Source: Rhodospirillaceae bacterium (GTDB taxonomy: Bacteria; Pseudomonadota; Alphaproteobacteria; SP197). From it: a stretch of DNA of 64,000 bases. The stretch covers positions 147,690 to 211,689 of the forward strand of contig PBNE01000006.1 of the NCBI GenBank assembly GCA_002722885.1. The letters are read 5' to 3'. Below the pieces are notes generated by a model. The model was not told where the DNA came from. It searched no databases and was given only the letters and a program-made list of their open reading frames with translations. Positions 18,535 through 28,666 of this stretch are shown here, piece by piece; within the stretch, counting starts at the first letter, position 1; each line of letters starts with the position of its first letter. Made by a program: the position numbers and the translations under genes.

Positions 18535-19736
18535 GTGTGACCCAGACATGGTCGCTCGACGATTTCATCAGCGGCGAACAGATCCGGCGGCTGCGCCTGC
18601 CGGCGAACGAGGCTGAGGGGCTTCCAGGCAGGGTTTATGCCGACCCCGCGTTTTTCGAGCTCGAGCGCAGGCAACTCTTTCCCCGGGGCTGGATGGCCAT
18701 TGCCTTCGAATCGGATGTGCCGGAACCCGGCGATGCCGTGCCGATCGAAATCGCTGGCTGGAACTTCATCGTGGCGCGCAACCGCAATGGTGACGTGAAG
18801 GTGTTCCACAACATCTGCCGCCATCGCACGATGACTGTGCTGCGCGAACCCTGCACCAAGGCCCAGACCCTGCAGTGCGGATGGCACGGCTGGACCTATG
18901 ACCTCAACGGCCGCCTGATCGCGACGCCAGACCTCGGCGGTATGGACGAGGCGACCGGCAAGACCAGCGCGGAACAGCCGGGCATCGAAAAGGCCGGGCT
19001 CGGGCTCCGTGAGGTCCGCAGCGAGACTTGGATGCACTTCATCTTCGTCAACATCGACGGCCAGGCCGAACCCTTCGGGACCTTTATCCAACCGGTTCTG
19101 GACAGGATTCCCGACCATGATCTCTCGCAGGTGAAGTTCTCAGGGCTCACGACCCAGGCGCAGTTCGACGGCAACTGGAAGCTCGCGATGGAAACCGGCT
19201 GCGAGGATTATCACCTGCCCTGGGTGCATCCACAGGTCGGCCCGCGCAGTGGTGTCTTCCGGGGCGAGCGTGGCGGCAACACCTATGTTTCGATTGCCAG
19301 CCGTCGCGCGCCCAGCGGCGATGGCCGAACGTCGGCCAACCTGCGGCGCTTTCCCCATCTGGAAGGTTTTGACGACAGCGACGGACTCGGCCCGGAGATC
19401 ATTCTGTTTTTCATCGTGCCCAACGCCATCATCTCGTTCCTGCACGACCATGTCGTGACCAACATCTACAACCCCGTGACCCACGACCGTACGCCCAGCC
19501 GACGCGCTTTCCATTTCCTGGGTGACAACGCGACCGATCCGAGGCTTCAGGGCGTCCGCGAGGGAGTCCGCGATGCCTGGGTGGCCCTGGGTGAACAGGA
19601 CTTCCCCCTGGTCCGCGAGGTCCAGAGCAAACAGGCCCAGCGTGACGAACTCGGCCTTGAAACGCGCTTCTCCGCCTATTGGGAAAGCGCTGTTCACCAC
19701 TTCCAGAATGTCGTTGTGGACCGCCTGACAGCCTGA
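18531..19736 (+). CDS. Rieske-type ring-hydroxylating oxygenase alpha subunit (second copy)
   Basis: CRHRTM...CGWHGWTYDLNG and CEDYHLPWVHP. Confidence 0.88.
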   Translation: MSVTQTWSLDDFISGEQIRRLRLPANEAEGLPGRVYADPAFFELERRQLFPRGWMAIAFESDVPEPGDAVPIEIAGWNFIVARNRNGDVKVFHNICRHRTMTVLREPCTKAQTLQCGWHGWTYDLNGRLIATPDLGGMDEATGKTSAEQPGIEKAGLGLREVRSETWMHFIFVNIDGQAEPFGTFIQPVLDRIPDHDLSQVKFSGLTTQAQFDGNWKLAMETGCEDYHLPWVHPQVGPRSGVFRGERGGNTYVSIASRRAPSGDGRTSANLRRFPHLEGFDDSDGLGPEIILFFIVPNAIISFLHDHVVTNIYNPVTHDRTPSRRAFHFLGDNATDPRLQGVREGVRDAWVALGEQDFPLVREVQSKQAQRDELGLETRFSAYWESAVHHFQNVVVDRLTA

Positions 19737-19744
19737 ACGTCACC

Positions 19745-20590
19745 TTACTCCGGCGGGGTGATCACGCTGCGCTGTTCGCCCAGACCGTCGATCCCGAGGC
19801 TGACCACATCGCCTTCCTTCAGGAAGACCTTGGGATCACGACCGACGCCGACGCCGGCAGGCGTGCCGGTGAGCACGATGTCGCCGGGCTCAAGGGTCAT
19901 GAACTGGCTCACGAAGTGAACCAGGTGGGCAACACCGAAGATCATGTTGGCGGTGGAGCCGTCCTGCATGCGTTCGCCGTTGACATCAAGCCAGAGGCGC
20001 AGGTTCTGGGGATCGGGAATCTCGTCGGCTGTGACGAACCAGGGCCCGAGCGGGCAGTAGGTGTCGCCGGACTTGCCGAGAATCCACTGGCCCGTTCCCT
20101 TGGCCTGGAACTTCCGCTCCGAGACGTCGTTGGCCACGCAATAGCCGGCGACATGTTCCAGCGCTTCGGCCTCGTCGACATACTTCGTGCGCTTGCCGAT
20201 CACGGCGGCCAGTTCGACCTCCCAGTCGGTGTGACGGCTGTTGCGCAGCAACACGATCGCATCGTTTGGCCCGCTCAGGCAGGTGTTCGGTTTGAAGAAC
20301 GCGATAGGCTCTTCGGGCGGGGTGTTGCCGGTTTCCTTCGCATGATCGGTGTAGTTGAGGCCTATGCACACGATCTTGCGGATACCCCCGACAGGCATGC
20401 CGAAACGAACATCTTCCTCAACCGCCGGCAGAGATTCCGGGCGGATCGAACGGATGCGGTCCAGTGTCTGCTCCTGAAGGGCCGGCCCTCGGATGTCCTG
20501 AACATGACCCTTGAGGTCGCGCAGAATACCGTCGTCATCGATCATGCCGGGACGCTCGTGGCCCTGCTCTCCGTATCTGACAAGTTTCAC
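19745..20590 (-). CDS. Fumarylacetoacetate hydrolase family protein
   Basis: CIGLNYTDHAKETG, EVELAAVIGK, PGDIVLTGTPAGVG. Confidence 0.92.
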   Translation of the reverse strand: MKLVRYGEQGHERPGMIDDDGILRDLKGHVQDIRGPALQEQTLDRIRSIRPESLPAVEEDVRFGMPVGGIRKIVCIGLNYTDHAKETGNTPPEEPIAFFKPNTCLSGPNDAIVLLRNSRHTDWEVELAAVIGKRTKYVDEAEALEHVAGYCVANDVSERKFQAKGTGQWILGKSGDTYCPLGPWFVTADEIPDPQNLRLWLDVNGERMQDGSTANMIFGVAHLVHFVSQFMTLEPGDIVLTGTPAGVGVGRDPKVFLKEGDVVSLGIDGLGEQRSVITPPE

Positions 20591-20612
20591 GCTGGTGCCC
20601 CCGCACTGATTT

Positions 20613-21374
20613 TCAGGTTGTCAGGCCGCCGTCGACATTGATGGTCTGGCCCGTGATGTAATCGGCTCCCGCAGAGAGGAATAGGATCGCCTCGCCGTAG
20701 TCAACCGGCGTGCCGATCCGCTGCAGTGGAATTGCACGGTCGAACCCGGCATCCTGACTGGGAAAGCGGCACATCCAGGCTGAATCAACGGCGCCGGGTG
20801 CAATAGCATTCACACGCACGACGGGCGCCAGCGCGCGGGCCCATTCCTTGGTCAGGTTCACCAACCCCGCTTTGGTGGCGCAGTAGACAGAGCTCGAGCC
20901 CCCGTTGCCGTGAGCGGAGATCGAAGCCGTGTTGACGATCGCCCCGCCGGATTCGCGCAAGGCGTTGGCCGCAGCCTTGGTGCAGCGGTAGGGGCCGATC
21001 AGGTTGACGTTCAGAAGCAGATTCCAGAAGTCTTCGTCCTGCCGCTCAAAGTCGCTGGGCGGAATCGGTTGCGGTGTCCCGGGGGTGCCTGCGTTGTTAA
21101 TCAGGAAGTCGAGCCCACCCATGTCGTCGATCGCCCGTCTCATCATGTGTGGTGTATCCTCGGCATCGCCGACATTGCCCGGAGCCGCGACGACGGCGTG
21201 ACCTTCGGCGCTCAACTCGGCGATCACCTCAGGCAGTCGCGGAGACGATGGCAGGTCGTTGATGGCCACCGTCGCGCCGCAACGCAGAAAGGCCTTCACG
21301 GCCCCAAGCCCGATACCCGATGCGCCACCGGTCACGAGGGCCTTCTTCCCGGTCAGATCGTAACTTGCCAACAT
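20613..21374 (-). CDS. SDR family oxidoreductase
   Basis: TGGASGIGLGAVKAF, NNAGTPG, YCATKAGLVNLTKEWA; start taken at MLASYDLTGKK. Confidence 0.9.
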   Translation of the reverse strand: MLASYDLTGKKALVTGGASGIGLGAVKAFLRCGATVAINDLPSSPRLPEVIAELSAEGHAVVAAPGNVGDAEDTPHMMRRAIDDMGGLDFLINNAGTPGTPQPIPPSDFERQDEDFWNLLLNVNLIGPYRCTKAAANALRESGGAIVNTASISAHGNGGSSSVYCATKAGLVNLTKEWARALAPVVRVNAIAPGAVDSAWMCRFPSQDAGFDRAIPLQRIGTPVDYGEAILFLSAGADYITGQTINVDGGLTT

Positions 21375-21396
21375 GTTGTGTCTCCTGTGGAGGGGT

Positions 21397-22923
21397 TCAG
21401 GTTTCGGTTTCGTGGCGCCGTGCCAGGGCGTCAAGCAGACGGACGCCCACGCCGGTGGGCCCTCTGGGGCAGAGGGGTTTGTCGTCGTAGTTCATTTCCT
21501 TGCCCGCGATGTCGAGATGGGCCCAGGGCAGGCCGTCGGCAAAACGGGAGAGGAGCTGGGCGGCGTGCGCACAGTCGCCCGTTTCGATCTCTTCGGCGGT
21601 CTGGCGCAGATCGGCGATGTCGGAACCGAGATTCGCCTCGTACTCGTCATCCAGCGGCATGCGCCAGATCTTCTCACCGGTTTCGCCGGAGGCCGCGAGA
21701 AGGTCGGAAGCCAGCGTGTCATCAGTCGAATAGAGGCCGGTGTAGACCAGACCCAGCCCGGCCATGATGGCGTAGGTCAGGGTCGCAAGGTCCACCATCA
21801 GGCGCGGCTTGTAGGTGCGCGCGGTGAACCACAGGGCGTCGGACAGCACCATCCGTCCTTCGGCATCGGTATCGACCACCTCGATGGTCCAGCCGGCCAT
21901 GGTCTTGACCACGTCGCCCGGACGGTAGGCCTTGCTGCCCAGCATGTTTTCCGCGAGCCCAAGGATGCCAACGGCGTTCACCTTAGCCTTGCGCCCGGCC
22001 AGCGCACGCATCGCGCCGGTGACGGCGGCGGCGCCGGCCATGTCGCCCTTCATCTCTTCCATGCCCTTGGCGGACTTGAGCGTGATGCCGCCGGAATCGA
22101 AGGTCATGCCCTTGCCGACAAAGGCCAGCGGTACGGCATCGGGATCATCGGCCCCGTTCCAGCGCATGATCGCCAGGCGCGGTTCGTTGGCACTGCCCTG
22201 GGCCACCGCCAGCATGGCACCCATGCCGTGGGCCTCAAGCCCCTCAGGCCCCAGAGCTTCGATGGTGACACCCATTGAGGTTAGTGCTTCGAGCTCGTCG
22301 ACGAAGGTTTTCGGTGACAGAAGATTGGCCGGCTCGGCGAAGAGGTCGCGTGCCCACAACACACCTGCAGACACATGCAGGAGGTCGTCGTTCCAGAGCG
22401 CGGTCGCGTCGCCGTCGGGGTCATGGATCGTGACAGAGGCGATGGCGCCGTCATCGTCATCCAGAGGCCGGGTACGCAGTCGTTCGTGCCGGTAGCCGCG
22501 CAGACGCAGGCCCAGCGCCAGATGCGCCAGACCTGCCGACGCGCCGTTCGGATGTCGCAGCGCAACGGTGAACGATGCACCGCTTCCGTTATAGGCTGCG
22601 GCGAGTGAGCCGCCGAGCGATTCCCAGCCATGATGGTCCAGGGAATCAGTTCCGCCCAGACCGATCAGGCAAAGCCTGTCAGCATCGGTCCCCTTTGGGG
22701 CGGCCAGCTCGTGAAGTTGTCCGCGCTCACCGGTGAATCGCGTGTTGCCTGCCAACTTTTCAAGGACACCTATTACAGCCGCCTGCAGCGCGGCATTCGA
22801 TGCAGCAGGCTGTCGATCGGAGGTTACGCCGACCACGAGCACGTCCGATTTTTGTGGGACTTCCTTCGAGAACGAAACCTTCACGCCCGACACCTCACCT
22901 TTCTGGCGCTGACCATATCTCAA
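21397..22923 (-). CDS. pepA: Leucyl aminopeptidase (M17); start uncertain
   Basis: FVGKGMTFDSGGITLK and VVDTDAEGRMVLSDAL signature. Confidence 0.92.
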   Translation of the reverse strand: MRYGQRQKGEVSGVKVSFSKEVPQKSDVLVVGVTSDRQPAASNAALQAAVIGVLEKLAGNTRFTGERGQLHELAAPKGTDADRLCLIGLGGTDSLDHHGWESLGGSLAAAYNGSGASFTVALRHPNGASAGLAHLALGLRLRGYRHERLRTRPLDDDDGAIASVTIHDPDGDATALWNDDLLHVSAGVLWARDLFAEPANLLSPKTFVDELEALTSMGVTIEALGPEGLEAHGMGAMLAVAQGSANEPRLAIMRWNGADDPDAVPLAFVGKGMTFDSGGITLKSAKGMEEMKGDMAGAAAVTGAMRALAGRKAKVNAVGILGLAENMLGSKAYRPGDVVKTMAGWTIEVVDTDAEGRMVLSDALWFTARTYKPRLMVDLATLTYAIMAGLGLVYTGLYSTDDTLASDLLAASGETGEKIWRMPLDDEYEANLGSDIADLRQTAEEIETGDCAHAAQLLSRFADGLPWAHLDIAGKEMNYDDKPLCPRGPTGVGVRLLDALARRHETET

Positions 22924-22938
22924 GTCTTCACCCGCCCG

Positions 22939-25026
22939 CTAGCGGCCTTCAGAGCGCCAGGCGGCGGCCAGGCCGCCCACAAAGAGCACCAGGGCCAGCC
23001 ACGCGGGCATCAGGGCCAAGGTGTCGATGCCGCGCACGAGGTAGCGGCCGTGGTCGATCACGCCGATCCAGCCGTTGCCGCTGAGATCGCGATCCGGTGA
23101 GACACGTCGGACCGTGGGAAGCGGATCATAGTTCAGCCACGAGATGCTGCCGCCGCTCTGCCCCACGATGGAAGCAAGATTGTCTTCCGTGGCGCGAGGG
23201 TCACGCCATTCCAACGGATTGAGTTCACCAACCGTCACCACCGTGCTGAGTTCACCATCGCTGATCTGGTAGAGGCCCGCTTCGGCGACCGGCAAATCAA
23301 TACCGGCGCGTCCGGGCAGCCCCGGGGTCAGGTCGACCTCTTCGGTTTCCATCGAAGGCGAGGTGACCGAGATGGTATGGACGCTGTCTTCCATACTTTG
23401 CCGCACGATCGAGATCTGGTTGCCGACCGCAACGGCGCGCAGAGCGTTTTCCTCAAGATCGGGTTCCTTCATCAGCCAGTGCGCCAGGCGACGCAGCAAT
23501 TCCTGGCTCGGACCCCCACCATCGTAGCCCCGCGACCACAGCCAGAGGTGGTCTGAAAGAAGCTCGGCAACCCGGCCTTCGCCGACGCGCTGGACGACCA
23601 AAAGAGGCTGATCCTCCAGCCCGTCGAGCAGGACATCGCCTGTCTTCGCGTCGGCAGAAACCTGCCGGAACCACTGTCCCCAGGGTGGGATTTCGTTCTG
23701 GATGCCTTCCAGGTCGGCCGTGACGGGATGGCGGAGGCCGTCCTCGGTGGGCAACACGTTGAAGCCCTGTTCGATGATGTCGCCATTGGGCAGGGCCGGC
23801 ATCAGGTCGCCCAGAATTGTAGTGTGAAGCCCCAGAGGGGTGGCAAAATCGGGGCCGGCCGAGACCATCATCGCGCCGCCTTCAAGGACGTAGTTGGCGA
23901 TGTTCTGGAGATAGATCTCCGGGATCACGCCACGCTTGCGATAGCGATCGAACACGATGAGGTCGAAGTCGTGGAGCTTGGCCTCGAACAGCTCACGGAC
24001 CGGAAACGAGATCAGCGAGAGCTCGCGGATAGGCGTGCCGTCCTGCTTCTCGGGCGGCCGCAGAATCGTGAAATGGACCAGCTCGACCGAGGGGTCGGCC
24101 TTGAGCGTGTTGCGCCAGACCCGCTCGCCGGTGTGAACCTCGCCTGAGATCAGCAGAACCTTGAGATTCTCCCGCACGCCGTTGACGGCAAACACTGCGG
24201 AATTGTTGGCCTCGGTGAGCTCGTTGTCGCGCGGTTCAACCTCCAGCCTGACCACGGAAAGACCGGCACGGTCGGGCAGGAAGCGCATCTCGTAGCGCTC
24301 ACCGATCGGCACATTATGAGTTGCCGGATCGCCGGTGGGCGGTGTCATGGTCACCCGCACTGTGCCGCTGGAGGCACCGCTGTCGTGGACCCGGAACACG
24401 ATGGTGACGATCTGGTCAACGATGCCGTAGCGCGGTGCCTCGATCAGCTCCAGGCGGCGATCGACTTCCTGACGGGCACCGGTCAGCAAGGCATGCATGG
24501 GCGCTTCGATGCCAACCGATGCAAGATCCTCGGGCACATCGTGCACGGCGCCGTCGGTCACCATGACAACACCGGAGATCGCATTGCGCGGCACATCGGC
24601 CAGTGCGCGGCGGATGGCGCCGAACAGGCGCGTGCCGGAACCCGGCAGAGCTCCTTCGCCGGCTGCCTCGGCCGGGTCGATCTCGGCAATCCGGACATCG
24701 AGGTTCGCCAAGCGTCCGAATCGCTCCCGCAGGGCCTCCATGGCGGCTTCTGTTGTCTCTGTGCGCCCCTCGACCGTTTGGCTGGAGGATTTGTCGACCA
24801 AGATCAAGGCGACATCGGGCAGAGCTTCGCGTTGCTCCTCGACCAGCGAGGGATTGGCCATCGCCAGCACCATTGCGCCCAGTGTGAAACAGCGCCAGAA
24901 GGTTCCCGGAGCGCGGCGGACGAAGCCGTAGGCAACCAGCGCCAGCGCGACCACACCGAAGGCGATGATCAGCCACAGCGGCAGCAGCGGCGACAGGACG
25001 ATATCGGTGACGGTGGTGGCGCTCAT
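22939..25026 (-). CDS. Large membrane protein of the MoxR operon (VWA/glutamine-amidotransferase-like)
   Basis: N-terminal TMs, VALILVDKSSSQTVEGRTE, C-terminal TM; 4 nt overlap with the upstream DUF4159 gene. Confidence 0.7.
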   Translation of the reverse strand: MSATTVTDIVLSPLLPLWLIIAFGVVALALVAYGFVRRAPGTFWRCFTLGAMVLAMANPSLVEEQREALPDVALILVDKSSSQTVEGRTETTEAAMEALRERFGRLANLDVRIAEIDPAEAAGEGALPGSGTRLFGAIRRALADVPRNAISGVVMVTDGAVHDVPEDLASVGIEAPMHALLTGARQEVDRRLELIEAPRYGIVDQIVTIVFRVHDSGASSGTVRVTMTPPTGDPATHNVPIGERYEMRFLPDRAGLSVVRLEVEPRDNELTEANNSAVFAVNGVRENLKVLLISGEVHTGERVWRNTLKADPSVELVHFTILRPPEKQDGTPIRELSLISFPVRELFEAKLHDFDLIVFDRYRKRGVIPEIYLQNIANYVLEGGAMMVSAGPDFATPLGLHTTILGDLMPALPNGDIIEQGFNVLPTEDGLRHPVTADLEGIQNEIPPWGQWFRQVSADAKTGDVLLDGLEDQPLLVVQRVGEGRVAELLSDHLWLWSRGYDGGGPSQELLRRLAHWLMKEPDLEENALRAVAVGNQISIVRQSMEDSVHTISVTSPSMETEEVDLTPGLPGRAGIDLPVAEAGLYQISDGELSTVVTVGELNPLEWRDPRATEDNLASIVGQSGGSISWLNYDPLPTVRRVSPDRDLSGNGWIGVIDHGRYLVRGIDTLALMPAWLALVLFVGGLAAAWRSEGR

Positions 25027-27749
25027 TGTCCGATCCGCTCCAGGATCGTGGGCAGATGAACGGCGTCAGCCTTGTAGTTGCCGGTCATGGCGTACATCGC
25101 AAGATTGACGCCGAACCGGAATGCCATCTCGCGCTGGCGCTCGCCGCCCGGGACCACAGCGTAGAGCGGCTGAAGCTGATCGTTGAGCGCCCATGCCGAG
25201 ACCCAGTCGTTGCTGCCGATCAGAATGGCCGAGACTCCGTCGTTGGGTCCCCCGTGATCCCGTTCGACCCAGACTGAACCCCCATCCCAACGTCCCGGGA
25301 AGCCGGACAAGATGTAGTAGGACTGCGTCAGAACGTGGCCGCTCGGCACACGCACGAGAGCGGGAATGTTTAGCCCGCCGAGCAGCTCGGGAAGCCTCGC
25401 AGCGTTCGGGCCGGTTCCGGTCACCCCATCCATCTCGGCTTCGGCATCACGCGTGTCGACGACCAGAATGCCGCCGGCTGCGAGGTAGTCATCCAGCTTC
25501 GCCTTGGCCGCGGCTGAAGGTACGGGCTGTTCTTCGGTGATCGCCCAGTAGACCATGGGGTAAAGGATCAGATCGTCGGTCTCCAACTCCACGCCGACCG
25601 GCTCGCCGGGTTCGACCGAGGTACGGGCAGTGAGGATCATGCACAGCCCACGCAAGCCGGCATAGGAGATCCTGTCGACCTGACTGTCACCGGTCATCAC
25701 ATAGGCGAAGCGGACCTCCAGCGCGGCCACCGGGATGCCGTCTTCGGTATAGGCCTCGTCTTGCGCCTGCGCCCGGTCGGGTGCGAGCAGGACGAAAAGG
25801 AGCGGGATTGTAGCCAGGCGTGTTCCGGTGCCGAACCCGGGAACCAGCCCGCGCAGCGCCATGCTGGCGTAAATCTCGACCAGCGCCAGAATAGCCGCCA
25901 AGGCGTAGATGAAGGGCCTGAGGTCGATTTCCTCGCCGCGCTCGAAACCGGTCTGTGTCACTTCGGCGGGCAGCTGCAACGCCTCCGGTTCCGGGATCGC
26001 CGAACCGAGGTTGAGTGTGCGCCGCAGGTCGAGTGTGCCATAGACACCTGGAGGCATTTCGGGCCCTGGCGTGGCCTCGGCGAAGCCGTTGGCAGGAATC
26101 GCAGTGGCGGTCGCCGGCGGTGGCGCCAGAACGCCGAAACCGGTCAGCGTCTGAATCGCCGGCAGCGGCTGCTCACCGAGCTCTGCTCCGGCGCCCTGAG
26201 ACAGATCGACCAATCTCTCCATCATGCCTGCAAACAGGCCGGAAATCGGCAGGTTGGTCCACTGTGTGTTGGCCGACGTGTGCACAAGAACCAGCCAGCC
26301 GTCGCCACGCTTGTCCATCGTGACCAGCGGTGTGCCATCCTCTAGCCGCGCCCATGTCTTGTTCGTCAGATCGACCGAGGGTTCGGCCAGAACCTGACGG
26401 TCGATCAGGACGTCCGGCGGCGGCTCTAACCCGGCGAAGGGAGAGGTGTGGTCAAAAGGCGCGATGCGCTGTGCGCTCGACCAGCTCATGGCACCACCGA
26501 GTGCCCGGTCCCGGCCACGGATATCGACCGGTACCAGGTCGTCGCTCGCCTGCGAGAAGGCGGGACCGGCGAATCGGATCAGAATGCCGCCGCCGTCCAT
26601 CCATTCTTCCAGGGCCGGACGGTCGGTATCTGGGACGATGCCGACATCGGCCAGGATAATGACCGCTGGCGGGTTCTGGAGCAGAAGCTCCAGCGAGCCC
26701 GATCGGGTTTCGGCAGCCGATTCCAGGGCGCGTCCGATATAGTAGATCGGTGACAACAGAGGTTGCTGGCTTTCCAGATCGCCGCCAGCGACCAAGCCGA
26801 CCGGCGGCCTTCGCCAGCGATTGTCCAGCAAGACCACAGCAGCGGCCGTGGATTCGTTTTCGATTTCGAGCTCGGCGATCCGGTTGCGCATTTCCGTCGG
26901 TACGGTCAATGCGGCCTCCGCACGGGCCTCGCCTTCCTCGAAGACCAGCGCTTGGCGGGCGACAAGATTGCCCTCCTCGTCGTTGGCGGCGACCCAGATA
27001 TGGCGCGCGGGACTGGTACCGGCGCGCAGAGCCTCCAGAACCAGTACACCGTCCTCTTCCCGGGGTGCCAACAGGGCCAGAGCCGGCATCGATTGCAGAT
27101 TGGACATGATGGTGAGGTCGCCGAGGCCTTCGAGGGTCTCCAGGAACACGCTGTCGCCATCAGTCGCGACCCCATCGCTCAACCAGAAGACCTGGCTCAC
27201 CGAGTCGAGATCCTGCAGGGCCTCCGCTGCGGCCGCTCGGTCCACGGGCCATGGCGCGGGAAGCATGGCGCTCAGCAGGCCCGTGGCGTCCTGTGGTGTC
27301 ATCAGGCCCGTATGGCTCATCGTGGCATTGCTGTCGCGTGGTGCGGTGGTCATCAACACAATCGACCGGTCCTGCCGCTCGGCTAGACCGATGAGGTTGC
27401 GCACAGCGGCGACACGGTCGGGCCAGTCGCGCGCGGCGGCCCAGCCGTCGTCGACCACGACCAGCATGTTGCCGGGCGCCAGCGTTCGGTGCGACGGATT
27501 GATCAGGGGATGGGCAACCGCGAGGATCAACAGAGCGACCAGCGTGATGCGCAGCAGAATTAGCCACAGCGGAGTTGATTCCGCGGCGCGGCGATCGGTG
27601 TCGAGCCCGAACAGCAGGCGGGTTGCCGGGAACGGCACCTTGCGCGGCATCGGCGGCACCACCTTGAGTAGCCACCACAACAGCGGCACCAGCACGAGCG
27701 CGATCAGCGCCCATGGCACCAGAAAGGCAAGGGGTCCCAGTGTAGCCAC
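25023..27749 (-). CDS. BatA-type N-terminus plus DUF4159 domain protein
   Basis: PWALIALVLVPLLWWLLKVVPPMPRKVPFPATRLL N-terminus; C-terminal EVRFAYVMTGD...SYAGLRGL. Confidence 0.8.
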   Translation of the reverse strand: MATLGPLAFLVPWALIALVLVPLLWWLLKVVPPMPRKVPFPATRLLFGLDTDRRAAESTPLWLILLRITLVALLILAVAHPLINPSHRTLAPGNMLVVVDDGWAAARDWPDRVAAVRNLIGLAERQDRSIVLMTTAPRDSNATMSHTGLMTPQDATGLLSAMLPAPWPVDRAAAAEALQDLDSVSQVFWLSDGVATDGDSVFLETLEGLGDLTIMSNLQSMPALALLAPREEDGVLVLEALRAGTSPARHIWVAANDEEGNLVARQALVFEEGEARAEAALTVPTEMRNRIAELEIENESTAAAVVLLDNRWRRPPVGLVAGGDLESQQPLLSPIYYIGRALESAAETRSGSLELLLQNPPAVIILADVGIVPDTDRPALEEWMDGGGILIRFAGPAFSQASDDLVPVDIRGRDRALGGAMSWSSAQRIAPFDHTSPFAGLEPPPDVLIDRQVLAEPSVDLTNKTWARLEDGTPLVTMDKRGDGWLVLVHTSANTQWTNLPISGLFAGMMERLVDLSQGAGAELGEQPLPAIQTLTGFGVLAPPPATATAIPANGFAEATPGPEMPPGVYGTLDLRRTLNLGSAIPEPEALQLPAEVTQTGFERGEEIDLRPFIYALAAILALVEIYASMALRGLVPGFGTGTRLATIPLLFVLLAPDRAQAQDEAYTEDGIPVAALEVRFAYVMTGDSQVDRISYAGLRGLCMILTARTSVEPGEPVGVELETDDLILYPMVYWAITEEQPVPSAAAKAKLDDYLAAGGILVVDTRDAEAEMDGVTGTGPNAARLPELLGGLNIPALVRVPSGHVLTQSYYILSGFPGRWDGGSVWVERDHGGPNDGVSAILIGSNDWVSAWALNDQLQPLYAVVPGGERQREMAFRFGVNLAMYAMTGNYKADAVHLPTILERIGQ

Positions 27750-27751
27750 GA

Positions 27752-28633
27752 TCAGGTCACCTGGCCGGCAAGGTCGACGTAGAGCGGCAACAGTGCTGCC
27801 TGGGGTGCGCCGTCGGTGTGATGGGTCGTGAAGCTCCAGCCCATCGTGCGGGTCAGCCTTGCCAGTGCCTCTCGGTGTGCGTTCAGGCGGTGCACATAGT
27901 CGCTGCGCAAAGCCTCGGCACGGCTCGCCAGCATGATGCCTTCACTTTCAAGGCCATCGAACAGGATGCGCCCGGCATAGGGCAGGGTCTCCTCGGCAGG
28001 ATCGAGAACCTGGACCAGATGGGCGATGACGCCGGAGCCGGCGAAGTGTTTTATCATGGTTTCAAGCTGATCGAGTGGTTCCAGGAAATCTCCGACCAGC
28101 ACGAGCTGCGCATGCTTGGGAAGAATCTCCAGGGGCGGCAGACTGGAAGGTTCATCACCGTCTTCGTGGGTCAGGCGTGTCGCGAACCGTGTCAGCGCTG
28201 CGCTGCCCGTGCGTGGCCGACGGTCGGTGCCCAGCAGTGCGATGTTCTCGTCACCGCGCACCAGGAGAACAGCCAGCGCCATCAGGATCAGCTGTGCCCG
28301 CTCGAGCTTGGTTGTGTCGGAGAGACGAGAACCAAAACGCATGGAGGCTGAAGCATCGGCCCAAAGCCAGACACTCTCGGCCGCCTCCCACTCGGTCTCG
28401 CGGACATAGAGACGCGTCGACTTTGCCGAGGCGCGCCAATCAATCATGGTTGCGGCGTCGCCTCGCTCGTAGCGGCGAAACTGCCAGAACGTCTCACCCG
28501 GCCCGACACGGCGCCGGCCGTGCACGCCTTGCGCGACGATCGCCGCAACCTGCTCGGCCTTGACCAGCAGGGGTGGGAGATGGGCGACGAGTTGCTCGGC
28601 GCGCCGCCTGAAACTGACGGCGGTTTCAGCCAC
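27752..28633 (-). CDS. DUF58 domain protein
   Basis: GRRRVGPGETFWQFRRYERGDAATMIDWRASAKSTRLYVRETE. Confidence 0.9.
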   Translation of the reverse strand: MAETAVSFRRRAEQLVAHLPPLLVKAEQVAAIVAQGVHGRRRVGPGETFWQFRRYERGDAATMIDWRASAKSTRLYVRETEWEAAESVWLWADASASMRFGSRLSDTTKLERAQLILMALAVLLVRGDENIALLGTDRRPRTGSAALTRFATRLTHEDGDEPSSLPPLEILPKHAQLVLVGDFLEPLDQLETMIKHFAGSGVIAHLVQVLDPAEETLPYAGRILFDGLESEGIMLASRAEALRSDYVHRLNAHREALARLTRTMGWSFTTHHTDGAPQAALLPLYVDLAGQVT

Positions 28634-28666
28634 GGTCAGGCCACCGATGAGAAGGTGACGGAGCCA

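Noticed and set aside
25193-25540. Arg/Pro-rich plus-strand ORF within the DUF4159 gene
   Set aside because: Overlaps a well-supported minus-strand CDS and has the composition of an alternate high-GC frame
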